Below the pieces are notes generated by a model. That model saw only the letters and a list, made by a program, of their open reading frames with translations, ran no database searches and was not told the DNA's origin. From contig JAAXNY010000001.1 of the NCBI GenBank assembly GCA_013420905.1, forward strand, positions 7,626,001 through 7,690,000: 64,000 nt of DNA. The letters are read 5' to 3'. Of this stretch, positions 1 through 12,398 are shown one piece after another. The translations under genes and the position numbers were made by a program. How positions within the stretch are numbered: the stretch's first letter is position 1; each line of letters starts with the position of its first letter. The stretch is from Collybia mongolica. Its lineage: Eukaryota > Basidiomycota > Agaricomycetes > Agaricales > Clitocybaceae.

Positions 1-1913
1 TCTAGATCTAAAGTTAAGATAATAAAGTCCCAAGATTTAGCAACTGCACTCACATTTGGAATAGTTTCTCCGCTTCTTCCGGGGTAATAATTTTCCGTGT
101 AAGTATATGGGGCGTTTGGATCTGTAAATTCGCAAGTCGACGATCCATCGCCTCGGGCGCTGGCGCTTGATGGATAACACAATGAGATTTAAGGTGTGGA
201 TGAGAGATTCGAATCACTCACTTGATCTGAAGAAGTCAGTGCCCGCAATTCCAGAAGCCTTCTCATCTTCCTCGATTTCGACACTGCTCCCCCTCTTTCT
301 TGGTGTCTTGAGACTCAAATCACCGAACAAACCGAACGGTACGGCTTCCCCTGGCAGAATCGCGGACTTGGCGCCCTCTGCAGAGTGCTTCTTTCGGGTC
401 GCGCCAGTAACCCCCGTACTGTTCGTACCTATGCTTGAGACTGAAACCTTGTGCCGGAGTATAGGTTCGCTCTGCGCCACATCGTTCCCGTCATGGTGCT
501 CGACAGCAAACCCATAGTCATCACCTTCGTCGTCAGAGCTACCAACGTTGACATAACCGTCTTCGTCCGACTCTGGGTTCTCCAAGTCTCCACTGACAAG
601 GTAGCTCTTCGGCATACCGGCGCCCCCAATACCTATGAATCCATCGAACTCCTGAAAGCTTTGTTTCGCTTTGGCAATCCAGTCCTCAACAGCTTTGTTT
701 GCAGCATATTCGGCATGATTGGATGATGGTGCATCTGAGCCAAGGAATGACGTAGTGGATGAAGGAGATAGTACGGGTGAGCTGAGTCCTGGAGATGATG
801 CGTATGAGTCAGATGTGATCGAAGGAGGACGGCGCAGCGATGGCGTTTGATTGGTAGCCTCGAGCTGCGACATCAACTCCTTAATCTGCGCCGCCTGTTG
901 TCTTATTTCATTGAGTAGATGCTCGCGTTTGCTGCAAAGGGATAGCAGTCATTAATATGTTCAGATCCTGAGATCACGGAAATGGAATGTATGACATAAT
1001 TTGACATGTTACTTACGGAGGTGTTTTGCGCTTCTTACGCCCTGGTATCACACAATCGTGCCCACCATTCAGACAACGCTTGCATGGGTCCGTGTCCGTT
1101 TTGAATTCACACTTGACTTTGAGATTTTTGCACCGGGCACAAGCTCCACTAAAGTTGGTCATTAGTGGACGCAATAAAAAGAACTCCAGCCGAGACTTAC
1201 GGCCGTATCTTAGCAGCTTCTTTTGCATCAGCAGTCATCTCTGCGTCTTGTTCGTCGTCTCTTACATCCTCTTGATTCTGACTGCGAGATCGCTTGGCCC
1301 TGGGATCCGATATTCTTGGTGAAGTGCCTTGAGGATAGTATGATGCTTGCGGGTTGGGAGGCTGCCGGGGAGGAAAAGAGTCTTGCATGGGGGTGGGAGA
1401 AGACGACAAATGGTTAGTAGCTATCCCATGGCCCCCGTCATTGTAACCGTTACCAGGATAAGTATTGTTATTGGGGATCTGATTCTGATAAGTAAATGAT
1501 GTGTTGTTCCAACCGAGGTGTTGATCGGTTGAAGTCTGGTTATTGTACACGGAGTCGAACGATCCCGAGTTTGGGTTCTGTGGCTGATTCGATCCAAAGT
1601 TGACTGGGATGAAGCCTGGCGACCCTGCTTTGGCTTGCCCGTTGGCGTTTACCCCAAAGGACACAGGGTGTGACTGTGTGGCAGGAAAGGCTGACTGTAT
1701 CATCGAGGGAGGTGCAAGATTGTTGGTGGGAAGTTGATAAGAGGGGGGCTGATAGTTGTCTGCTGGAAACGCAGGTTGTTGTTGGGTTTGACGCTGGGTG
1801 TCGTCGGAGGTGCCAATCGCTGAGAAATCGAACTCATGCTCGAGTTGAAGCCCATTTTGACCATATGCGGCCTGGTTCTGGCTCCACGATTGGTGGGCGT
1901 ATGAATTGGACAT
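1..1913 (-). CDS. Zn2Cys6 fungal transcription factor, 3' end beyond window
   Basis: A binuclear zinc cluster protein, expected to act as a nuclear DNA-binding regulator. Joined exons on the minus strand: 1913-1201, 1148-1017, 931-222, 165-54, with another exon probably starting near base 7 and leaving the window. Reading phases agree at every junction. The first about 237 residues are Gln/Asn/Pro-rich and probably disordered. The zinc cluster follows with spacing C-x2-C-x6-C-x8-C-x2-C-x6-C (starts ACARCKNLKVKC), then a basic linker GRKKRKTPP. Next comes a predicted coiled-coil dimerisation segment (KREHLLNEIRQQAAQ onward), then a long acidic/Ser-rich linker. The last visible exon (ILTRKIITPEEAEKLFQ) resembles the start of the fungal-specific regulatory (middle homology) domain, most of which is outside the window. 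The target pathway cannot be told from sequence. Start at 1913 is the first Met of the long open exon. Confidence 0.85.
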
Positions 1914-4900
1914 GGCGGGTGGGCTTATCGAGCTCCGTATAGTACGGCGTGTTCTGTGTGCTTCGATGCGACGAGCAAGGAAAGGGTAAAGTAGGCTATT
2001 GTGAGTTCAGCTGAATGTGTTTCTGAACGGGCAGGCCAAGACAGTTGATATAAGTAACAAGAAAGTCGGATGGGCGTTGAAGGTTGTCCACACAAATGGG
2101 CCCGTCGTAGAAAATCGTAAGCTGTCAATGGGTGGCCTTAGTAGTATGTTGGTCGACTGGCTGGTCAACTGGGTCGTCAGATGGTGGTAGTTCGGGTTGA
2201 AGAAGGGACTTTGGAGGGGAGGGTTGGCGGATGAGAGGATGACGAGATTCGGTACTCTTTTTGTGAAGGCAGGAGAGGATTCAGGACGGTAGAAAGCACG
2301 ATCGTGATCATTTTATTATACCGATCCACCCCAGATCTCATCCTATTTGGCGATATCCAGGCCCAATGTAAGTATGGCTGTCTCCGAATTTCAGACACTT
2401 TTTTTGCCTGTTAAAGCTGTGCTGCCATGCATAATTTTGGTCTTCTTTTGGCACAAAACCTGCAGCGTGTTGTGGCAATGCCCGCCTAGTCCTCCTCGTT
2501 CACAGCGAACCCTTTGTTTTCCCAACTTCTTACTATCGACTGACATAGCCGGCGGTTTACTCAGGAAACACTGCCACAAAAAATGACGGTATATCGACAG
2601 TCATGCAGAGCACCAACCGCGATTGCTGTGTGCAATATCCTTCCAACGAAAGATTACTACCTCTTGACATGACTCGAATCCGATTTCTGCACTGCAAACA
2701 AAATTCGACGTCCATTGCTCACGGGATTCGCGACGTTTTACGACATGAATATCCCCTCCCAAGCTGCCAGTGCGAGAAACAATATTCCTGGATAACAATT
2801 GTGGCGAATATACATTTAGGCGGTAACGAATAAGCCACCTTTCATAACGCGCGAAGATTTATTTTGCTGATCGTTAACCTGACGAATACTACTTGTTCTA
2901 GCTTGTTCTGCCGCCCTGTCCAACAGCACATGGCAGTTGCGGCTGTCGGCGTTTTCCACATCGCTTTTGCACTTGTGAATCCCACGCTTTGCCAACCATC
3001 ATTCCACCCTGGCTCTTGGACTCTTGTCCCATGCGTATAACGGTTTCATCACTCAATGAAAACTTACGCAGAGTCTAGCGAAACATAGATGAACTGACGG
3101 CCATGGAACGCCAGTTTTCAGATCAAGCGATCCACCTGGCAGCTGCTTGTAAGTAGAATCCGCATTTTGTCTTCCCTGTAATCAACACCAGTTAGCTCCG
3201 ATCGGTCCTAGATATATACTCCCTCGAATGTAGATCATTGATGACATCCCTGGCACAACCTGAAGATCTTTTACGACATGGACGAGCATGGGCGCCGTCC
3301 TGGTTGTTACCATCCTTCTAAACATCGAACCTAACGTCTGAATATAAGCGTATTCAATCCGTTGACCTCAAACATAGATCTCATATGCCTTAAGCAATCA
3401 AACATGTGGGCATTCGGAAGACCCCATCCTCAAATGACGCACATTGGTAGGCCCTAAGTAGGTGTCCCCGAAGCGGATCACCCAGGCAAACGTTCTTGGC
3501 AAGTCTCTCCTCCGTCTCCCCTCCATCCAATAATAATACTGCTTCTTATGTTGACTCATTGTCGTACGTGTGCATGATATATTCACACGTATTTAGTCTT
3601 TCTATCGGCAGTGTTAAAAATGCATCCAGCAGTTCTTGACGAGGTATACTCTAGATCCTCCAAAATATTTTTTGAGGATACTCGCCCGTTGCCAGCACTT
3701 CCCCCAGGACGACCGTCACCATTTCATATTCCTGTTCCATCTTTTTTTGTGCGCTCAAACAGCACCCCGAGGGGATATCTGGTCCAAAATAAGCACCCGC
3801 CCTAGCTTATCGGCTTGCCCATCAGTGATTGCAATCCAAAATTACTACCGTCATTACAGGGATGATTTGGGCCATTTGGTACAATCTCAACTGTGAAAGG
3901 CAGGTCTTCTGCCGGCTAATGACCTCGATGCCGTACTTCATAGATCCGCCACCGGCTCAACTTTGTCGTAGCCGAACTGATAGCTTGAGCTTCAAGTACG
4001 ACAGTTTGCCGGCGAAAAGCAAGGAAATGTACTGTCATCAGAACTACACTCCCCGACTTCTTCGCCCTTTGACACAGCAGTACTACCCCAGCGACCTGGA
4101 TCACTGGCACACACTATATCAGTAAGTGAATTGGCCGAGCACCAGGGTGGAGCACACTCAACAGTTGCACGTGAGCAGTCTCTCCTGTCCCGCGTCCTGG
4201 AACGCAAGTCAACCCCACCGTACAAATCTGTCAAAGCCGTCCTCGCTTCCATTTTGTTCCAGCAAATCTTGACGCAGGCCCAATTGTGGGGTGATCAACA
4301 ATTGTCCCCGGCCCTCGGACGAGCGCTGTCCCACAGTCCGGCGCTCCCAGTGGTTACAGCCCAACACAAATGTGTATATCATGTTGAGACCATTCTCTCC
4401 TCAACTTTTCTCATGTCAGTGTGCCAGGGAGGCTGGAGACGTGCGTGATGCAGTCTGAAGTAGGCCCAATGTTTACATTGACTAGCCAGTAAGAGAAATT
4501 GTCTCTGAAATCAGGTTTGATACAGAAAGTATCCAGCTGGAAAACACGCTGAACTTGGTATTTCTTGATCCAGGAGGGGGGCCTTCCGTTGTGAAGGGGT
4601 ATTCGTGCTATTGTTACTACAGGCCGAGTCACTGTAAAAATACCAGTGATGTAGGGTACTTCAAGGTGAAGACGCTTATCCCGGACCCGGCGAAAAGAAA
4701 TTACGAGACTTCCAACCCCAATGAGTACAATTCGGTCCTGGGCACCTCAGTCGTCAGGCCCCTTGCATCGACTTTCGGAATCGCTCAACTCGTTTCCAGA
4801 CCAGAGTAAACGTCTCCACGACTATTTACAAATTACGCCACAAAAAACCGCAACCGTCACGCGACGCCCCCACGAATAAGATTGAATGCTGGCAAGCCCT

Positions 4901-6209
4901 CTTCTTGTTCCTTTCCAGACTTGGGGGCGCGCTCAGCTACACCTAAAGCGTACTGGTAAACTTGACTACATAACTTTGATGCAAGGGGCCATCATGGCAT
5001 GTAAGTGTAACGCGATCATAAACGGAACGTCCACCCGTTGTTTTCAGGCAAACCTTGCATGGAACTCGGCTATTCGATCTTCAAGCCTGCGTTACAGGGT
5101 CGAGCCGCCAAAATGCCAGTAAACCCGTCCAACTCTACACTACTCTATGTCGTTGACTGAAGTCTGACAGTGAAGATCATGGCTTCTTTCGCGAGATTGA
5201 AATAACCCCGGGACGGTGCCTAATTTATGTCGTCTGAACCCTTGATACTGCCCTTGAAAGGACATTAGGGGGAGGAGGTGGACGTCAATGTCAATCTTTA
5301 TACAATTTTAGGATACAGTAAGCATTCACGGCGTGAGAGGCTTAAGGAACTTACTGTACATAAAGTTGAACAATGACACCTTGACTTAGCAGGGTTTGCC
5401 TGCCAGTCCCCGGGATAGTTTGATTGCATACACATATAGCCATTGAAAGCGATACCTTGCTTCGTTGAATATCATTATAATGAAGTAATTTCGGCTTCAG
5501 TTAGGAAACCTAGATGAGCCCAGATCGAACACTGCAAGGAATCTCATCTTCCTACACATTCGAATTCAAGGGGGGTTTCATACTTCTTTGAACACCCCTA
5601 AACCCGCAACAGGTCGGATCATCAGACTCTAGATTCATGATTACAGTATAAACGAGTGGACGCAATGCACAGAAGTCGTAGTAGGTAAGAGTGTTTTGTG
5701 GGGGGACGGAGACGCGAGTGCTTGATATAAGTCGAGGCGCTAGCGTCTAGACTATGTCCAGAAGCAAGATAAATAAAGGTATTTGAATAGGAGTCCCTTG
5801 CGGACCTATTACGTCCACCAGCATGCAAAAAGAAGCACAAGAACATAAAGGAAATACGAATAAGTATTCGTTCGCTTCGAAAGTAGGGGAGGAGAGCAGG
5901 GGTGGGGAAAATCAATGATGTTACATGGAGATGAAAAAACGACGGTATTGTTGTACGCGTCAGAAGGAAAGATGAGTGAAAGTACGCATTGCACTGCAGA
6001 TTCAGATGATCATAAAGAAAAATTGCAATGAGGGCCCGCCAGCTAAGCCGTCGGCACAGATCGGGTGTAGCGTAATGGGCAAAAGCGAACTAAAAGAGAC
6101 TGGTGATATGATGCTGGAGGTGTAATAAGATAATGCAAAGGTCAAGAAAGCCACTGTCAGAAAGTGACAGATGGAACGACGTCAAGGTGAAGGAAGGGCG
6201 GGCCTAGGC
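1914..6209. other. 4.3 kb with no gene I can support
   Basis: Only short open frames on both strands, none with a recognisable domain, consistent splice sites or a paralogue in the window. The left end should hold the promoter and 5' leader of the Zn2Cys6 gene. The right end (about 5.8-6.2 kb) should hold the 3' UTR of the membrane protein gene that ends at 6210. I saw no obvious terminal repeats or transposase remnants. Confidence 0.5.
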
Positions 6210-7685
6210 TCACGCCACTGCGTGTCTGTCCTGATAACCCTGATGGCCCCCGTCTGTCGAAGGCGGGAGAGGGAATGACCCTGCGACGTCTTCCTCAGTA
6301 GTGTAGGTCGAGTTAGTCGATATGAATGAGGGTTGCATAGACGCAACCCGGAGACGAGCATGGACGTCTTCTTCAGTCACTTCGAGCGCAGCAATTAGCG
6401 ACTGCATCGCCCGTTCATTACTTGAGACGGACGAGAGCGAGCCCTGGACAGTGTGAGTTGCAGTAAAGGGCATAGCGAAGGGGGGCATATTGCCGTCCCC
6501 AAATGGATCGTCGGTAATGATCGTGCTGCTGCTGGCCCTTTCTTTACCTTTACTAGCTTTGGGTATGCGCTGAATCGTGGAGTTGGATCGTGAGCGGGAA
6601 TGGGAATGGGTGCTGGATTGAGAATGGGATCGGGAGCGGCGGCGGTCGGGATATTCTTGTCCCTTAAAGAAGGGGTTATTGTTACTGGAACTCTTTCTCC
6701 TCTCGCTGCCGACTCCGAAGGGATTGTTATCAACAGTTTGCGCAGATTGGCCATGTTCAATATGAACGACCTCTGCGGATTCCCAGCGATGGAGATGCGA
6801 CGACGTCGCAGCGGGTGTGGGAATAGCCATGTTGAGTGTTGGCGACATGGCACCACCCGACAAACGATTTGAATGGACAGACAAGTACGAGCCGTTAGCA
6901 ATAGTATCTCCGTCCCAGGAAATCGCAGGGCCTGTATCGACGCGGCCAAGGAATGGCCGGGGCACTGGCATACCCGGAGTCTTGCCCTCAGAAGCAAGCT
7001 CCTCGGCAAGGTTAGGGTGGTACTGTGCGAATGGATGGTGATCGAACGTGGTGGGTTCCTCAGATTTATGTGTGTAGGCCGTCCGCACGCTTGGAGATTT
7101 TTTGAACATGGTGAGCTTCTCCATAGGTGCGACATTATCCATCTCCTTCGCCTGGTACATTCCTTCCCACTTGTCGTCTCCCTCCTCCAACTTATTCCAG
7201 GGCTCCTGCCGAGAGCGAGAGCGCTCTTGATCGGCTGCGTTATTCCGAGAGCGCGCAAGCGAGAGCCGCCCACGGGCCTTCGAGTATTTCTTCAATGACC
7301 CCACATATCGACGATAGAACCATAGGCCCAAGAGAATGAGGGCGATGGCACCAATAAGGGCACCAATACATGAGCCGACGACAGTGCTGATTGGGATTTG
7401 ACTGGAATTAGATGACGACGTGGGTACGGATGACGTTGTAAGGGTATTAGTGGTAATTGTTGGACGACCGGTGAAGGTGGGGGCAAGGGGTGGGGCGGTC
7501 ATGAGGTCACCACTTGTTATGCCAGAGTCAACAGCTAGACCAGTAGTGGTCGTAGCGGTGGGGGAACTAGCCGTAGAAGCCCCAACAATGCCCGATATTG
7601 TTGTTGGTGGCGAGAATAGATCTTGTCGTTTTCCCAGGTGCAGCGGCATAGCATGAGCGACCATAATGAAAGAACGGAAGCTCAA
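6210..7685 (-). CDS. Ser/Thr-rich single-pass membrane protein, unknown function
   Basis: Single-exon gene of 491 residues; I do not recognise the family. It has an extracellular-type region rich in Ser, Thr and Pro (about residues 25-95, expected to be O-glycosylated). One hydrophobic span follows at about residues 98-122 (VVGSCIGALIGAIALILLG). A basic stop-transfer sequence comes next, then a long cytoplasmic tail with low-complexity Arg/Ser runs (around SRSHSQSSTHSHSRSRS). The tail has three repeated short motifs, NNPFGVG, NNPFFKG and DDPFGDG; the first two contain NPF, a known EH-domain ligand. The layout is like fungal wall-sensor proteins (Mid2/Wsc type), but no WSC Cys domain is seen. 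The N terminus lacks a clean signal peptide. The Met at residue 8 is a possible alternative start, and a KR dibasic site lies near residue 20. Confidence 0.75.
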   Translation of the reverse strand: MSFRSFIMVAHAMPLHLGKRQDLFSPPTTISGIVGASTASSPTATTTTGLAVDSGITSGDLMTAPPLAPTFTGRPTITTNTLTTSSVPTSSSNSSQIPISTVVGSCIGALIGAIALILLGLWFYRRYVGSLKKYSKARGRLSLARSRNNAADQERSRSRQEPWNKLEEGDDKWEGMYQAKEMDNVAPMEKLTMFKKSPSVRTAYTHKSEEPTTFDHHPFAQYHPNLAEELASEGKTPGMPVPRPFLGRVDTGPAISWDGDTIANGSYLSVHSNRLSGGAMSPTLNMAIPTPAATSSHLHRWESAEVVHIEHGQSAQTVDNNPFGVGSERRKSSSNNNPFFKGQEYPDRRRSRSHSQSSTHSHSRSRSNSTIQRIPKASKGKERASSSTIITDDPFGDGNMPPFAMPFTATHTVQGSLSSVSSNERAMQSLIAALEVTEEDVHARLRVASMQPSFISTNSTYTTEEDVAGSFPLPPSTDGGHQGYQDRHAVA

Positions 7686-8835
7686 GGGGGTTTTATTAAG
7701 AAGGAAGGTCGGATGATTAAAGAGTGTACTGCCTCGAAATGAGGGGTCGGTGGAGAATCAAAGCCTGACACACGGAATGATGAGTTCGCAACACAACATC
7801 ACAATAGAAACGAACGTACGAATAGTAATAATGAGGTCGAAGGTGCATTCAAGGCTGCAAAATACAGCTCAGAAGTTGAAGGATGGAATGGCGGGTGGTC
7901 GCCGTGGCCACGATGATGAGTGGGTTGGTGAGAAATTGAATCACGCTTGTGAAGTGACGGTTGATGGGAGCTGCCGTCCGTAACCGCCTGATCACGTTTC
8001 ACCGCGGTATACTTGGTCACAACCATTCATCCCATACGCGAAATGCCATTTTCTAGTTGTCTTCTAGTCGCTCACTCCACCATGGAGCACTAAGGCCCCA
8101 GCATGAGCCCCACTGATCACCTTCTTTTTTTTTCCTTTTCCCAATCAAAAACTTCAGTGCTGCTGGCACTATACACTATCAAGAACACGTCAGAATTTTC
8201 TCTCATCATCTTTTGATCCAAAACTTTGAGTTTCTCCGTTCTGGGCTGTTCAAACTCTACGCCAGGTACATATACTTGAAGTCAACAAAAAGACACACAT
8301 AGGCGGGACATGTGTAACACACGCCATACGGATGTAAGTGTCACTTTGGCTGATATACACCTCATAGATTATCGTCAATCCCAGTTTCACGGCTTGTTTG
8401 GGAGCCATCGTACTAGAGTATTGAAAGGACTCACATTTTCTTGATCACTCCACAACGAGGGGCATCGGGGGGCATTTGTTTGCGTATTTGCGGTTGCGCA
8501 CCCTGCTGTCGAAGCCATCGTCTCTGCTAGTCCTTTGAGCTCCTGCGTACCTCCAGGTTGACCGCGCCATCTGCTAGCCTCCCCAGGCCTCCTCCTGGTC
8601 TAACCCGGATGAGAATATCTATACTCGAGTATCTTTCCCGCCATAATCTTTCTCAGTAGCCACCGGTCATAAAAATAGCTGATGGAGGGACCGGGAGAAT
8701 ATTTTTGTCATCATAAGCCAGGTTCCTTGATGGAATACTTTATTAAAAAGCCACGAAGGCAGTTGTTGTGCAGTACTCAAACATTCACAGCAAAGATTTA
8801 TTCCAACATCAACATCATTGAATCTTCTGACTATC
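7686..8835. other. Divergent intergenic region, about 1.15 kb
   Basis: Lies between the heads of the minus-strand membrane protein gene and the plus-strand dehydrogenase gene, so it should carry both promoters. Short pyrimidine tracts occur around 8125. I see no convincing coding exon. Confidence 0.5.
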
Positions 8836-10204
8836 ATGCGCGGCCATCTTACTCACATCTTCCTCACAGGCGCTACAGGCAAGTGTGCACGAGTCTGAAT
8901 GACGAATGATCTTGTACATAGACTGACTGGGGCGACACAGGATATATCGGGGGCAGCGTTCTAGCCCGCCTCCTATCTCATTCCCTCTCCGATACATTCC
9001 AATTGGCAGTCCTTGTTCGTTCTCCTGAGAAGGCAAAGCAGTTCAGGACATTGGGTGTGAAGGCAGTGGTGGGATCAAACTCTGATCATGAGCTGTTGCG
9101 GCAGCTGGCTGGGGACGCAGATATCATCTTTGCCTGTGTAAGTGTGAATTAAAGTTATGACTCAAGTCATCAACCGATCAACTGGTTTTAGGCTGATGCA
9201 GATGATCTTGGAGCCGCACAAGCGATTTTGAATGGCATGAAAGATCGCTACGAGAGGACCAGGAAACCTTCTTCACTCATACACACGGTAAGTGTCGTTC
9301 CGTTGCTTGATCCTGATACCTGCCATGTGCATCCGTCGGATTGACTTTGGCTCTCATCAGTCAGGAACTGGTCAGCACGAAACACGGTCAAATTCACCTT
9401 ATCATTGAAGATTTTACAAACAGGTGTGCTCACCGATGATGCCGGTGGAATGCACTCGACGAATGAGGTGTACTCCGATCTTGATATCGAGAAGCTAGAA
9501 ACTCTGGCCCTGACACAGCCTCACCGCCAAGTCGACCTAATGCTCGTCAACGCCGATACTGAAGGTCTCATCCAGGCTTATCAGCGTCTAGTCCCACAAG
9601 CGCTCACCGACTACGACAGGATATGTCAAAACACACATCATTCTGCCGAGCACTATCTATGGCATAGCCGATGGGCCCTTGGTCGACCTTGGCCTCCAAA
9701 ATTCTCATTCTCAACAAATACCGGCGCTCGTTAAGGTAAGTCTCGGCCGAGGTCAAGGAGGTATGGTCGGTCTTGGGAAAAATTTGTGGCCAAATGTACA
9801 TATCAAAGAGGGTGAGCTCTCCTTACCTTTCATCTCACCAGAGGATTCCACTCTTGACTCTTCTCTCAGTCGCGGACCTTTACATCCTTCTCTTTGATCA
9901 AATCATTTCCCATAAAACTACACACCCACCAGCACATGGGCGCTATGGATTCTACTTTGGTGAGAATGGAGAACATAGCATGTATGATGTGGCGGAGACG
10001 ATAGCGCGACTACTGTACGACGCGGGGAAAGGAAAGGGTCCGCATGCTACGACGTTCACGAAAGAAGAGATGGAAAAATACTTCCCAGGCGGGACCAGCC
10101 TCGGTACAAACTCGAGATGTAAGTCAGACAGGGCGAGGGCGATGGGTTGGAAGCCGCGAAAGAGGACGTCGGACATGCTAGCTAGTATCAAGGGTGAGTT
10201 GTAG
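8836..10204 (+). CDS. Atypical SDR / NmrA-like NAD(P)-binding protein
   Basis: Predicted 337-residue Rossmann-fold protein, probably a soluble NAD(P)-dependent reductase or redox sensor; substrate unknown. Exons: 8836-8878, 8941-9137, 9192-9287, 9361-9370, 9424-9564, 9620-9811, 9870-10204, all in phase. The nucleotide-binding motif FLTGATGYIGG sits at about residues 10-20 and is interrupted by intron 1. It is followed by a typical beta-2 region (LAVLVRSPEKAKQF) and DADIIFACADADD. A later segment reads ILPSTIYGIADGPLVDLG, as in extended/atypical SDRs where the Tyr and substrate loop lie. Two oddities: intron 1 has a GC donor (8879), and exon 4 is only 10 nt but restores the conserved HTSGTGVL segment. 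Normal length for the family, no sign of decay. Confidence 0.85.
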
Positions 10205-10800
10205 ACTGCGTCGCAAGGTACGAGGGTCTTTGTCGTGAAAGGGATGTTCCATTTAGATTTACTGACCTGAGCACCCAAAGTAATTGCTGGCCTCAGTTGA
10301 GCGGGTGCATCAGCGAGTGCTTTTGTACAATGCGTTACCATCTTTTTTACTGTATAATGTTTAATTAACTATGACCAAAGCTCGAGTTTCAATGATTGTT
10401 GAATTCGAGCAAGTGTTTTTTCCGCCGACCCATTACATTATTGGCAACCGATCGCAGGGTCACCGTCCTAAATATAAATGAATAATATCTCAGGTTGTCA
10501 GGGTTTTTTTTTGGCTCCTTATTTGAGAACGCTTCGATCAACATGGCTCATCTTTCCTCTGCTCCATCTTCTCGTAAGTCGCTCTCTGTAGGAGGGGCTG
10601 CAACCATTCGCTTCCCACAATTGGCTTCATAGCGACAGAGAGCTTGGTGTACAGTATCTACATTCTTTAAATCATAGCTTTGATTTCGTTCTTTCAACCT
10701 TTTGGCTCAAACATATACGACCTCCAAGCCGCCCGTCACTCTTTTTACCCACTCTCTTTAGTTTTCCGACAATCGAAACGAACAACCTCGCCCAACCAAA
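10205..10800. other. Intergenic spacer, about 0.6 kb
   Basis: Spacer between two plus-strand genes. It should hold the 3' end of the dehydrogenase gene and the promoter of the SH3 gene. A T8 tract lies near 10505. No coding signal seen. Confidence 0.4.
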
Positions 10801-11734
10801 ATGCCTGTTTTAACCTTGTCCCGCCGCGAAACATCCAGTCCTGAGCCCCTTAATCCCATCTATATCGGTGGTTTCTGTGTAGTTGGCGCCATTTTCCTGA
10901 GCTTAGGAGTGTGGGGCCTTATTAGATGGCAGAGGAGGCGCGCCGCTACCAAAAGAGAGGAGCAGCGGGGTGCTGCGTTCCTTTCCATTCGCGGTATCGT
11001 CAAAAATGGTGAGGAAGAGAAATCTTCTGAGTAAGTCAAGTTTCGCATCCCTCTAGGAATATATTGACCACTTTCTGGCTCTGTTCAGGAGCCTCCCAGG
11101 AGCATTCTCCCATGGTCTTCATGGGTCTTCCGTTATTCTACCCGACAAAGTCCTTGCCAGACCTCCGAAAACTCAGGACGACGTCCTTGAATTCCACCGG
11201 CAGTCGGGGACGTTCCCCCAGCCCTTCGCCCCCAAACCGTTCTTCTTTGCCCTATCAGGGGGTAACTCGGGTGGTTCAATACCAGACCCCGCCATCCGCT
11301 CCTCCTTCCTGAGTGGCGGCTCGAATCAGAGCCGTTTCTCCGTAATGTCTACCAACTCATCTGTGGACTTTAACCCCACCACTGGGACCACGCGTAAAGT
11401 CCGCCAGCTATTCGACCCTGTCCTTCCTGATGAACTCCTCATCGCGCGTGCGGGTGAGCAGCTCACCGTCGTCCAGTCATTTGACGACGGGTGGTGCCTC
11501 GTGGGCCGGGAAAGCGGCACGTTCGTGGCCAGCGCGAAGTCGTTGTTCAAGCAGAACGTTGCGCCTGAGAGCGATGTCGAGCTTGGGGTAGTGCCCGCGT
11601 GGTGTTTCCTCAAGCCTGTTCCTGGGCTCAGGGCTGAGAGGCCCATACGCAATACGAGTCTGGGGATTACGGTTCAGATGAAAGGCCCAAGCTTCTCATC
11701 CCGAGACGAAGTCACATCGTGGTCTAACTTTTAA
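10801..11734 (+). CDS. Single-span membrane protein with C-terminal SH3 domain
   Basis: Two exons (10801-11030, 11089-11734) give 291 residues. One hydrophobic segment at about residues 20-42 (IYIGGFCVVGAIFLSLGVWG) is followed by RWQRRRAATKREEQR, which predicts a short outside N terminus and a cytoplasmic body. The middle is Ser/Pro-rich and probably disordered. At about residues 200-260 there is an SH3-like module: VRQLFDPVLPDELLIARAGE, then LTVVQSFDDGWCLVGRE, then GVVPAWCFLKP. These match the ALYDY-like start, the DDGW core and the G-x-VP-x-x-(F/Y) end of SH3 domains. SH3 domains bind Pro-rich ligands, so a membrane-anchored adaptor role at the cell cortex is a reasonable inference. The layout recalls osmosensor Sho1, but that protein has four spans, so I do not name it. 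Confidence 0.8.
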
Positions 11735-12398
11735 GGCCTTGGTGCCTTTAGGTCCTCATTGCTTTCGAATTTCAAACGTCCTCTTTCCCTCCACAATAAC
11801 ACAATCAAAACCTACCCGATGAACCCGTAACGCGTACTGCTCCCGCCCTTGAGATAACACCCACCTCTCTTCCGCCTGCCGAACGACGCGTAATTCCTCT
11901 TCACGACCTATATATTCACATCCTTTGTTCAGCAAATATATCCAGTGCCTCATTCGTAGGCTTTCCTTCCCCGCGCAAACGCTTCACACTGCTAGACGCA
12001 GCATGGCGCGCTGACTTGGATATACGTACATATACCCCCTCCCATATCGAATTTCCTTTGGACTACGCAAGACGTACACCAAGCCTAGCATATTGTATCA
12101 GGCGCATAATCGCACATGTCCCTATGCTCCATCGTACATACTTTCCTCTGGCTCTCCTCTGGCAGGACGCTTCCCACTCAACCTCATTGTATTGTTTTTT
12201 CGTATCACAGTGCCCTGGAATATATTGTCTCTTTTTCGTTCGATTTTCTGTTGCAATCTGCAATGTTGATGTTCGCTTGGTGTTGCTTGCCAAGCGCCTT
12301 GCGATCATATTCGGAAACTCTCAATTCGGGATAAACACTGCTCCATTACCACCAGTAATCTGACGACTTTTACCAAGGGCGCCGTGAAATAGTGTCGA
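11735..12398. other. Intergenic spacer, about 0.66 kb
   Basis: Separates the SH3 and F-box genes, both on the plus strand. Pyrimidine-rich stretches near 12180-12250 could be promoter sequence for the F-box gene. No coding exon supported. Confidence 0.4.

Noticed and set aside
6395..7298. Long frames on both strands inside 6.4-7.3 kb
   Set aside because: Shadows of the single-exon membrane protein gene, no motifs.
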